Of a stretch of DNA of 64,000 nt, positions 43,687 to 51,628 are shown piece after piece. The DNA comes from Accumulibacter sp. (GTDB lineage: Bacteria; Pseudomonadota; Gammaproteobacteria; Burkholderiales; Rhodocyclaceae): NCBI RefSeq assembly GCF_029255125.1, contig NZ_JAPUVR010000100.1, positions 62,001 through 126,000 on the forward strand, given 5' to 3'. The notes beneath the pieces were generated by a model. That model was given only the letters and a program-made list of their open reading frames with translations. It was not told where the DNA came from and did no database searches. Positions within the stretch are counted from its first letter, which is position 1. Each line of letters starts with the position of its first letter. The position numbers and the translations under genes are program-made.

Positions 43687-45669
43687 ATGCATCCGAAAGG
43701 ATCGTGTGCAGCCTCGGCTGCCTTGCTCGTTATTTCGGGCGTCGTAACGTCGAGCGGCTTGCACGCTGCCGAACAGGAACTCGCACCCGTCGTCGTTACC
43801 GCGACGCGCTTCAGCGAAGCCGATCCGCGCATCGCCGCGAACATCAGCATCATCAGCCGACAGGACATCAGGAACATGCCGACACAGAATCTGCCGGACG
43901 TTCTGCGCACGCACGCCGGTATCGATGTGCGCCAGCTGGGCGGGGCCATGGGCCGCGACGCGCTCGTCGACGTCCGCGGCTTCGGCTCGACTGCGACCAG
44001 CAATACCTTGATTCTTCTCGATGGCTTGCGACTCAATCCGGCTGACCTGGGGAGCATCATCTGGTCGGCAATTCCGCTGGAGAGCGTCGAACGGATCGAA
44101 ATCATCCGCGGCTCGGGGACCGTCCTTTATGGCGACGGCGCCACCGGTGGGGTGATCAACATCATCACCCGCAAGGGCCGCCGGGTGCTCGCCAGCGCGG
44201 CCGGCGAGGTGGGCAGCTACGGCTACCGTGCAGCCGATCTCAGCCTGGCGAACAGCAAGGATGGCGTGTACTTCGATCTCGTCGCCAACCTGGCTGAGGC
44301 GAGTGGGTATCGGCACAACAGCCAGCAGGATCAGCGCACGGCCAGCGGGCGGGCGGGCGTGCAGTTCGAGCGCGGCCAAGCGTTTGTCGACTTTGCCGCT
44401 TACAAGGAGTCGGCCGGCGAGCCGGGATCAATCTTCAGTGCCGCCTACCGTAACGATCCGCGCAGCACGCGCAGCCCACACAACGTCAGCGAGCGCGACG
44501 GTTATCGCCTGCGTCCCGGCGTGTCGTACGAACTCGGCGATCGTCTTGCGTTCGAGGCGGAGTTTGCCTTCGATCATCAGCAACTCGTCGCGCGCTATGT
44601 CTCGTCGTTTGGCGCAACGGCGAGCGACCGTGTGCGCGACACCACATCGTTTACGCCGCGCTTGCGCTGGCGCCATGATCTGGCTGCGGTGCCCAGCGAA
44701 ACGGTTCTTGGTTTCGACTACTACCATGGCGAAGTGACTTCGAATAACACGGGATTTGCCGATCAGGGTGCCGAGCAGACGAGCACCGCCTTCTACCTGC
44801 AGAACGTCAGCCGACTCTCCGAGCACCTCAGCCTGACGCTTGGCGCTCGCCGGCAACGCATGGCGCAGGAGGCGCGCCAGGATGCCTACGCGGCTTTCTT
44901 CAGCCCGGCGATGAAGGGCAGGGCGAGCCGTTCGCGCAGTGCGACCGATCTCGGTCTGGCCTATGCGCAGGACGCCTGGAAGGTCTACGCCAAGACCGGT
45001 AGCACTTTCCGTTTTGCCAACCTTGATGAACTTTTCGGCCTCGACGCCTCGTTCAATCCTGTCTTCGTCGGTGACCTGAAACCACAGCAGGGGCGAATCA
45101 ATGAAGTCGGCGGCGGTCTGCGGCTTGGCTCGGCGAATCTGCGGGCTTCCTTCTACCGGCTGAAACTGGCGGACGAGATCGCCTATGACGGGAACCTCGG
45201 TGCGAACGTCAATCTGCCGTCGACCCGGCGCCAGGGTGCGGAACTGGAGGCCGACTGGCGGATCGTCGATGGGCTGCAGGTGAAGGGATCGTACGCGTAT
45301 ACCGATGCTCGTCTGCGTCGCGCACCGTATGCGGACAACGCGATCCCCTTGGTGGCACGGCATCAGGCGGGCATGCAACTGATCTGGGACAGTGGGCGGC
45401 CGGGAACTTATTCGGCCGCCGTCCGGCATGTCGGCGCCCGGCGCTACAACGGCGATTATGACAACGCGCACGGCATGCTGGCCGGCTACACGACACTCGA
45501 TCTGCAGGCCGCCTGGGTGGTCAAGCCGTGGCGCATCACGGCCAGGCTGCTCAACGCGCTCGACCGGAAGTATTCGCCGCTCGCCGGTTACTCCAGCTTC
45601 TACAACGATACCTACTACTATCCTGCCGACGGCCGCGCTTTCTTTGTCGCCGGGCGGTTTGACTTCTGA
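43687..45669 (+). CDS. btuB: TonB-dependent outer-membrane vitamin B12 receptor (BtuB-like)
   Basis: A 660-residue receptor. The signal peptide includes CAASAALLVISGVVTSSGLH; the TonB box is APVVVTATR. The plug domain has NMPTQNLPDVLRTHAGIDVR, IRGSGTVLYGDGATGGVINI and the beta-barrel ends in an aromatic residue (FVAGRFDF). The ATG at 43687 has AGGGAG upstream; longer frames run into the riboswitch. It is first in btuB-btuC-btuD and controlled by the riboswitch. The riboswitch makes cobalamin the expected ligand. Confidence 0.93.
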   Translation: MHPKGSCAASAALLVISGVVTSSGLHAAEQELAPVVVTATRFSEADPRIAANISIISRQDIRNMPTQNLPDVLRTHAGIDVRQLGGAMGRDALVDVRGFGSTATSNTLILLDGLRLNPADLGSIIWSAIPLESVERIEIIRGSGTVLYGDGATGGVINIITRKGRRVLASAAGEVGSYGYRAADLSLANSKDGVYFDLVANLAEASGYRHNSQQDQRTASGRAGVQFERGQAFVDFAAYKESAGEPGSIFSAAYRNDPRSTRSPHNVSERDGYRLRPGVSYELGDRLAFEAEFAFDHQQLVARYVSSFGATASDRVRDTTSFTPRLRWRHDLAAVPSETVLGFDYYHGEVTSNNTGFADQGAEQTSTAFYLQNVSRLSEHLSLTLGARRQRMAQEARQDAYAAFFSPAMKGRASRSRSATDLGLAYAQDAWKVYAKTGSTFRFANLDELFGLDASFNPVFVGDLKPQQGRINEVGGGLRLGSANLRASFYRLKLADEIAYDGNLGANVNLPSTRRQGAELEADWRIVDGLQVKGSYAYTDARLRRAPYADNAIPLVARHQAGMQLIWDSGRPGTYSAAVRHVGARRYNGDYDNAHGMLAGYTTLDLQAAWVVKPWRITARLLNALDRKYSPLAGYSSFYNDTYYYPADGRAFFVAGRFDF

Positions 45670-45672
45670 GCG

Positions 45673-46662
45673 ATGCCGACCCGCCGCCGTGCCCTGCTCA
45701 TTCTTGCTGCGCTGGCCAGCACGGCGGTGCTCAGCATCAGCCTCGCTCTGATCGTGGGCAGCATGCGTATCCCCTTCACTGAGGTTGCCGCAACGCTGCT
45801 TGGCGGTGGTGACGGGGTGTCGACGGAAGTCGTGCGCGGTCTGCGCCTGCCGCGTGCGCTGACCGGTTTTGCCTGCGGCGGACTCCTGGCCCTGGCCGGC
45901 GCGCTGCTCCAGATTCTCCTGCGCAATCCGCTGGCCGATCCTTATGTACTGGGGATTTCGGGGGGCGCCGGAATCGGCGCCCTGCTGGCGATCGTTCTCG
46001 GTTTCGGTGTTGCCGCGGTCAACGGTCTGGCTTTTGCCGGTGCGCTCGCCGCCATGCTGATCGTCTTCGGGTTGGCGCAGGGTAATGGCGGCTGGACGCA
46101 TTCGCGCCTGCTGCTTACCGGCGTCATCGTCGCCGCTGCTTCGGGGGCGCTGGTTACGCTGATGCTGACGATTGCCCCCGATGACCGGCTGCGCGGAATG
46201 CTGTTCTGGCTGATGGGCGATCTCTCGCAGAGCGGCGACCCGCAGATCGCTCTCGGCCTGCTCGGCGCGGCGCTGCTGATCGCTTTGCCCTTTGCCCGCG
46301 AGCTGAACCTGCTGGCGCGCGGCGTCGATCTCGCACAGGCGCTCGGCGTCGCGGTGAATCCTTTGCGGCGCGGGGTGTATTTCGTGGCTTCATTGGCGAC
46401 GGCCGCCGCAGTCACGCATGCCGGATCGATCGGTTTTGTCGGCCTGGTCGTGCCGCACCTGGTTCGCCTGGCGGCGGGTAACGACCAGCGCCTGCTGCTG
46501 CCCGCCTGCGTGCTGGCCGGCGGCAGCTTGCTGGTGATTGCCGACACACTGGCGCGCACGCTGCTGGCGCCACAGCAACTGCCGGTGGGTGTGCTGACTG
46601 CCCTGATCGGTGCACCGGTCTTTCTGTTCCTGCTCGCCCGCGCTGCGCCCAGGGGAGACTGA
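45673..46662 (+). CDS. btuC: Cobalamin ABC transporter permease (FecCD family)
   Basis: A 329-residue permease of the BtuC/FecCD family. About ten membrane segments are present, with the motifs LRLPRALTGFACGGLLALAG, NPLADPYVLGISGGAGIGAL and GSIGFVGLVVPHLVRLAAGN. It begins three bases after the btuB stop, so the pair is translationally close. The permease transports B12 across the inner membrane with BtuD. No periplasmic binding protein (BtuF) is encoded next to it. Confidence 0.92.
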   Translation: MPTRRRALLILAALASTAVLSISLALIVGSMRIPFTEVAATLLGGGDGVSTEVVRGLRLPRALTGFACGGLLALAGALLQILLRNPLADPYVLGISGGAGIGALLAIVLGFGVAAVNGLAFAGALAAMLIVFGLAQGNGGWTHSRLLLTGVIVAAASGALVTLMLTIAPDDRLRGMLFWLMGDLSQSGDPQIALGLLGAALLIALPFARELNLLARGVDLAQALGVAVNPLRRGVYFVASLATAAAVTHAGSIGFVGLVVPHLVRLAAGNDQRLLLPACVLAGGSLLVIADTLARTLLAPQQLPVGVLTALIGAPVFLFLLARAAPRGD

Positions 46663-46665
46663 TCG

Positions 46666-47442
46666 GTGTCCCTGGCGCCACTGCTCTGCGCCCGGCAGGT
46701 CGCCGTTGGCCTTGCCGGACGTGTCTTCTGCCGCGACCTGGATTTGCGTCTGATGCCAGGGGAAAGCCTGGCGGTACTCGGCCGCAACGGTGTTGGCAAG
46801 TCGACGCTGCTCGCGGTTCTTGCCGGTCTGCGTCCGCCACTCGCGGGCGAGGTGCTGCTTGCCGGGCGGACCTACGCCGCGTCCGGCGCGCGCGCCAGCG
46901 CGCTGCTGCGCGGCTGGCTGCCGCAGGGGCGCAGCGAGGCATTCTCCTCGACCGTGCTTGAAACCGCGCTGATCGGTCGCCACCCGCATCTGGCGCGCTG
47001 GGCCTGGGAATCGACAAATGACGCAGCGATTGCCCGGCAGGCGCTGGCAGCCGTGGGCATGGCCGATCTCGCGCAGCGCGACGTGCAGACGCTGTCCGGT
47101 GGCGAACGCCAGCGACTGGCGATTGCCACGGTGCTCACCCAGGCCCCGCAGCTCTATTTGCTCGACGAGCCGCTGGCGCATCTCGATCTCAATCACCAGA
47201 TCGCCGTGCTCGAGCTTTTTGCCCGGCTGACGTGCGAGCAGGGTGCAGCTTGCGTGATGGTTCTGCACGAACCGGGTCTGGCGGCGCGTTTTTGCACGCA
47301 CGCGCTGCTTCTGTTTGCTGATGGCACGCTGACGCAAGGCGCTTGTCACGAGGTGATCACCAGCGAGGCGTTGACGCGCCTGTACGGCTATCCGTTGCGC
47401 GAGACCGGCGATGGTCGGCAACGCTGGTTCATGCCGGCCTAG
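46666..47442 (+). CDS. btuD: Cobalamin ABC transporter ATP-binding protein
   Basis: A 258-residue ATPase. Walker A is LGRNGVGKSTLLAVLAGL, the signature is LSGGERQRLAIATVL, Walker B is LYLLDEPLAHLDLNHQ, and the switch His lies in VMVLHEPGLAARFC. The start is GTG, three bases after btuC. Its third-position composition matches its neighbours. Together with BtuC it forms the inner membrane transporter. It is convergent with the hemerythrin gene. Confidence 0.92.
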   Translation: MSLAPLLCARQVAVGLAGRVFCRDLDLRLMPGESLAVLGRNGVGKSTLLAVLAGLRPPLAGEVLLAGRTYAASGARASALLRGWLPQGRSEAFSSTVLETALIGRHPHLARWAWESTNDAAIARQALAAVGMADLAQRDVQTLSGGERQRLAIATVLTQAPQLYLLDEPLAHLDLNHQIAVLELFARLTCEQGAACVMVLHEPGLAARFCTHALLLFADGTLTQGACHEVITSEALTRLYGYPLRETGDGRQRWFMPA

Positions 47443-47463
47443 CGCAACGACGGTGAGGCGTTG

Positions 47464-47871
47464 TCAGCGCGTGTGCTGCGCGCGAACGCTCGGCACGTAG
47501 TCGAAGTCGGCAACCAGGATGTGGTTGTAGAACCAACCGTTGATCAGGAAAGTGACCTCGTCGGCGATTTCGTCGAGCGTCATCTGTTTCGCCTTCTCCA
47601 GCAGGTCGAAGAGCATTCGGCGAAACTCGCCGTGCAGCCGACGGTGCGCTTCGATTCCCGGATAGCGGCAAGCGGCCATCAGTTCCTCTTCTTCCCGGAA
47701 GTGCACCTTGACGTACTCGGTCAACATGACGAGCGACTTGAGAATCCGGATCTGGTCACCATTGCCGCGAAAGGTCGCCGCCAGTTCAAACAACTGTCGA
47801 TGCTGCTGGTCGATCTGCGGCAGGCCGACCTCGATCTTTGTCGACCACTCGGCCAATGCAAAGTCCTTCAT
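47464..47871 (-). CDS. Bacteriohemerythrin
   Basis: A 135-residue hemerythrin domain. Iron ligands can be placed in IDQQHRQLFELAATF (His), VKVHFREEEELMAACRYPG (His and Glu), IEAHRRLHGEFRRM (two His) and the C-terminal WFYNHILVADFDY (His, Asp). Such proteins bind or store O2 through a di-iron site in the cytoplasm. Its ATG overlaps the TGA of the upstream ABC-F gene (ATGA), so the two are translationally coupled. No chemoreceptor or kinase domain is attached. Confidence 0.93.
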   Translation of the reverse strand: MKDFALAEWSTKIEVGLPQIDQQHRQLFELAATFRGNGDQIRILKSLVMLTEYVKVHFREEEELMAACRYPGIEAHRRLHGEFRRMLFDLLEKAKQMTLDEIADEVTFLINGWFYNHILVADFDYVPSVRAQHTR

Positions 47872-49862
47872 GTGCTTCCCCTTGCTTGCGTGCGGGCGTC
47901 GACCGGCCAGCCCGCGGCGGCTGCAGCGCTCTCTGCCAGATCGATCTGCTCGGCGAGCGCCAGCCATTCTTCTTCGCGAACCGATATTTCCTCGGCAAGC
48001 TGCTGCAATTCCCGGCCGATCTCGGCCAGTTCAGTGGCCTGCATGGTCGCCGGCAGGCGCTCTTCCAGCGTGCGCTGGTGCGCCTGCAGCCGCTGCAGCT
48101 TCTGCTCGACGACCAGTTGCTCGCGGGCAAGTGCTTTCAGGCTGCTCAGCGCAAGCTTGGCGGATGGGCCGGCGGTGCCCGCCGAGGGATTCGGTTTCGC
48201 CGCTGGTTTCGTGCGTTCGCGCAACGCGTCGCGGTTGCGTCGGGCTTCGTCGAGCAGGAAGCGCTGATAGTCGTCAAGGTCGCCGGCAAACGGCGCCAGT
48301 CTGCCGCGTGCGACGAGCCAGAATTCGTCGCACACCGAGCGCAATAGTGCGCGGTCGTGGCTGACCAGCATCACGGTTCCTTCAAACTCGTTCAGCGCGA
48401 TCGACAGTGCCTCGCGCGTGTTGAGGTCGAGGTGGTTGGTCGGTTCGTCGAGGAGCAGCAGGTTCGGTCTTTGCCAGACGATCATGCACAGGACGAGGCG
48501 CGCTTTCTCGCCGCCACTCAGGGTTCCGACCGCTTGCTTGACGACCTCGCCCGCGAAGTTGAAAGTGCCGAGGAAGGTCCGCAGGTCCTGTTCTCGGTCG
48601 CTTCGCCCACTGGTCGGAGTTGCACGGGCAAGCCGCTGGAGGTGCGCGAGGGGCGTCTCGTCCGGTCGCAGCACATCGAGTTCCTGCTGCGCGAAATAGC
48701 CGATGTCGAGCCCTTTGCCGCGCTGGATCGAGCCGCTGACACAAGAGAGCACGCCGGCCAAGGTCTTCACCAGCGTCGACTTGCCCTGTCCGTTTGCACC
48801 CAGGATGCCGATGCGCTGGCCGGCCATCACCGGACGGCTGACCTGCTCGACGACGACCGTCGGCGGCGCGCCGGCAGGCGCATGCGCGGGTGGCGGGTAA
48901 CCAAAGCTGGCCTGTTCCATGATCAGCATCGGGTTGGGAAGACTGGCGGGTTCGGCAAACTCGAAGGTGAATTCGGCGTTGGTCAGCACCGGGGCAAGCC
49001 GTTCCATCCTTTCCAGCGCCTTGACCCGACTCTGCGCCTGCCGGGCTTTCGTCGCTTTCGCCTTGAAGCGGTTGATGAAAGCTTGCAGACGGACGATCTT
49101 GTCCTGCTGTTTGACGTAAGCGCTCATCTGCAGTTCGATCTGTTGCGCGCGCGCCTCTTCGAAAGCCGTGTAGTTGCCGGTGTAGCGCGTCAGTTTGCCA
49201 TTGTCGATGTGCAGCGTGACACTCGTTACGGCGTCGAGAAACTCGCGGTCGTGGCTGATCACCAGCATCGTTCCCGGGTAGCGTTTGAGCCAACTTTCCA
49301 GCCAGACGAGGGCATCGAGGTCGAGGTGGTTGGTCGGTTCGTCGAGGAGCAGGAGATCCGACGGACACATCAACGCGCGCGCCAGTTGCAGGCGCATGCG
49401 CCAGCCGCCGGAGAAGCTATCGACCGGATTCTGCAGTTGGTTGCTCGCGAAGCCGAGCCCGAGAATCAGCGCCTGTGCGCGCGCCTGTGCGTCGTGCGCG
49501 CCAGCGTCGTGCCAGGCCATGTAGGCGTGCGCCAAGCGTTCGCCGTCGCCTGCCGCCTCGGCCAGAGACACTTCGCGTCGCGCGGCGATCAATGCGCTGT
49601 CACCTTCGATGACGAAATCCGTCGCGCTCTGGCTGGTTGCCGGCATCTCTTGCGCAACCTGCGCCAGACGCCATTCGGCAGGCTGCGAGAGTTCACCGCT
49701 CTCTTCGTGCAAGCTGCCGGCAAGCAGCGCGAAAAGGCTGGACTTGCCGGCCCCATTGCGCCCCACCAGGCCGACATGTTCGCCTGGGTTGATCGTCGCC
49801 GAAGCGCGGTCGAGCAGCACTTTCGTCGCTCGCCGCAGAGTCAGGTCGGCGAGGCTGATCAT
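47868..49862 (-). CDS. ABC-F family ATPase (YheS-like, ribosome-associated)
   Basis: A 664-residue protein with two ABC domains and no membrane segments. Walker A motifs are GRNGAGKSSLFALLAG (N-terminal) and GANGQGKSTLVKTLAG (C-terminal). Signatures are FSGGWRMRLQLARAL and LSGGEKARLVLCMIV. The linker between them (FINRFKAKATKARQAQSRVK) is the P-site tRNA interaction motif region. A coiled-coil tail follows (about 580-660). ABC-F proteins act on ribosomes; the length and tail fit the YheS/Uup class. It is not a drug pump. Confidence 0.92.
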   Translation of the reverse strand: MISLADLTLRRATKVLLDRASATINPGEHVGLVGRNGAGKSSLFALLAGSLHEESGELSQPAEWRLAQVAQEMPATSQSATDFVIEGDSALIAARREVSLAEAAGDGERLAHAYMAWHDAGAHDAQARAQALILGLGFASNQLQNPVDSFSGGWRMRLQLARALMCPSDLLLLDEPTNHLDLDALVWLESWLKRYPGTMLVISHDREFLDAVTSVTLHIDNGKLTRYTGNYTAFEEARAQQIELQMSAYVKQQDKIVRLQAFINRFKAKATKARQAQSRVKALERMERLAPVLTNAEFTFEFAEPASLPNPMLIMEQASFGYPPPAHAPAGAPPTVVVEQVSRPVMAGQRIGILGANGQGKSTLVKTLAGVLSCVSGSIQRGKGLDIGYFAQQELDVLRPDETPLAHLQRLARATPTSGRSDREQDLRTFLGTFNFAGEVVKQAVGTLSGGEKARLVLCMIVWQRPNLLLLDEPTNHLDLNTREALSIALNEFEGTVMLVSHDRALLRSVCDEFWLVARGRLAPFAGDLDDYQRFLLDEARRNRDALRERTKPAAKPNPSAGTAGPSAKLALSSLKALAREQLVVEQKLQRLQAHQRTLEERLPATMQATELAEIGRELQQLAEEISVREEEWLALAEQIDLAESAAAAAGWPVDARTQARGST

Positions 49863-49937
49863 GCGCTGCCCGCTTGTCGGTCGCCCGCCAGGCGCACCAG
49901 GAAAACCGGCGCGCGCGGTGGCGAACGCTTGTCGCTC

Positions 49938-50810
49938 TTAGCGAAAGACGACTGTCTTGTTGGCATGCACCAGTACGCGGTCTTCGAGGTGGTAGCGCAA
50001 GCCGCGCGCCAGCACGGCTTTCTCGATGTCCTTGCCATACCGCATCATGTCGTCGACCGAGTCGGAATGGTCTATGCGAATGACATCCTGCTCGATGATC
50101 GGCCCCTGATCGAGGTCTGCCGTGACGTAATGACAGGTGGCGCCGATCAGCTTGACGCCACGCTCGTACGCCTGGTGATAGGGGCGTGCGCCAATGAAGC
50201 TGGGCAGGAACGAGTGATGGATATTGATCATCTGTCCGGCAAAGCGCGCGCACATTTCGGCCGGCAGAATCTGCATGTAGCGTGCGAGGACCATCGTATC
50301 GCCACGCACTTCCTCATAAATTCGCCTGATCTCGGCGTACGCGGCAGCCTTGTTAGGCGGGTTGACCGGGACGTGGTGAAAGGGAATCCCGTGCCATTCG
50401 ACGAACGCCCTGAAGGTTTCGTGGTTGGAGATCACGCATGGGATCTCGATGTCCAGTTCCTTCGACTGCCAGCGCGAAAGAAGGTCGTAGAGGCAGTGTT
50501 CCTGCTTGCTGACGACAATCACTACCCGGCGCCGCACCGCTGAATCGGTAATTCTCCATGTCATTGACAGGTTTTCGGCCAACGGGCCGAAACGCTCGCG
50601 CAGTTCGACCAGATGGAAAGGCAGCGAATCGGCCCTTACCTCCATACGCATGAAGTAACGGCCGGCGCTCTCGCCGTTGCCATCCTCGGCATGAAAGCGC
50701 GACTCGAGAATCCATCCGCCGTGTTGCGCAAAGAAACCGGCGACACGCGCGATGATTCCGGTCTGGTCCGGACAGGACCCGGTGAGCGTGTAATAGCGTC
50801 TTGTGTGCAC
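49938..50810 (-). CDS. purU: Formyltetrahydrofolate deformylase
   Basis: A 290-residue enzyme. An N-terminal ACT domain (RYYTLTGSCPDQTGIIARVA, FFAQHGGWILES) precedes a formyl-transferase fold with INIHHSFLPSFIGARPYHQA and TADLDQGPIIEQD, which contain the catalytic Asn-His-Asp set. It hydrolyses 10-formyl-THF to THF and formate. The start is GTG at 50810. thrH lies 12 bases upstream, so they may be one operon. Confidence 0.95.
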   Translation of the reverse strand: MHTRRYYTLTGSCPDQTGIIARVAGFFAQHGGWILESRFHAEDGNGESAGRYFMRMEVRADSLPFHLVELRERFGPLAENLSMTWRITDSAVRRRVVIVVSKQEHCLYDLLSRWQSKELDIEIPCVISNHETFRAFVEWHGIPFHHVPVNPPNKAAAYAEIRRIYEEVRGDTMVLARYMQILPAEMCARFAGQMINIHHSFLPSFIGARPYHQAYERGVKLIGATCHYVTADLDQGPIIEQDVIRIDHSDSVDDMMRYGKDIEKAVLARGLRYHLEDRVLVHANKTVVFR

Positions 50811-50822
50811 GCGCTGGCCACC

Positions 50823-51440
50823 CTAGCGCGAGCGGCAAGCGGCGAACGCCTGATCTATCCGGGCGCGCAGATCGTCGTAGGACTGCGTCACCGGAAATTG
50901 GGGGAACTGCTCGGCAACGTTGGCTGGCGGGCGGAAGAGGATGCCGGCATGCGCTTCGCTGAGCATCGCCGTATCGTTGTAGGAATCACCCGCGGCAACC
51001 ACCATGAAGCGAAGCTCCTTGAGGCGTTTTACTGCCTCGCGTTTCTGGTCGGGCAGGCGCAGGTGGTAGTCCACGAGCATTCCGCGGCGATCGGTTTCCA
51101 GGCTGTGGCAGAACAGCGTTGGCCAGCCGAGCTGGCGCATCAGCGGCCGAGCGAACTCGTAGAAGGTATCGGAGAGGATGATCAACTGGTAGCTCTCACG
51201 TAGCGCATCGACGAACTCGCGGGCACCCGGTAGCGGCCCCATTTCAGCGATGACTTTCTGCACATCCGGCAGACCCAAGTCGTTGCCAGCAAGGATGGCC
51301 AGGCGGTAGCGCATCAACTTGTCATAGTCCGGCTCGTCGCGCGTCGTCCGACGCAATTCGGGAATGCCGGTGCGCGCCGCAAACTCGATCCAGATCTCGG
51401 GGACCAGGACGCCTTCCAGGTCAAGGCAGACGATATGCAT
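50823..51440 (-). CDS. thrH: Phosphoserine phosphatase / homoserine phosphotransferase ThrH
   Basis: A 205-residue HAD-family enzyme. Motif I is VCLDLEGVLVPEIW, with Asp-x-Glu instead of the usual Asp-x-Asp, which is typical of ThrH. Motif II is LIILSDTFYEF. Motif III/IV is MVVAAGDSYNDTAMLSEAHA. The length is that of ThrH rather than SerB. It can move phosphate from phosphoserine to homoserine. It lies 12 bases before purU on the same strand. The region from 51441 to 51628 shows no gene. Confidence 0.92.
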   Translation of the reverse strand: MHIVCLDLEGVLVPEIWIEFAARTGIPELRRTTRDEPDYDKLMRYRLAILAGNDLGLPDVQKVIAEMGPLPGAREFVDALRESYQLIILSDTFYEFARPLMRQLGWPTLFCHSLETDRRGMLVDYHLRLPDQKREAVKRLKELRFMVVAAGDSYNDTAMLSEAHAGILFRPPANVAEQFPQFPVTQSYDDLRARIDQAFAACRSR

Positions 51441-51628
51441 GGCAGGCTCCCCGGGAAAAGGCTAGACGAAAACCCGCCATTTTACCAAAGTCCGTCGATC
51501 AGCTTGCTGCTTGGCCTCGGATATGGCCGAAGGAGGTGCAGGCTGCTGGCCAAGTGCGGACAGTGCGGGAGTGAGGGAAGCACCGGCGACGGCAAGAGAT
51601 CCCTCATCCGATATCTTTCTGCACCATT

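Noticed and set aside
48357..50543. 728-codon open frame on the plus strand opposite the ABC-F and purU genes
   Set aside because: It is opposite genes with intact motifs, and its composition is that of a reverse-complement shadow.
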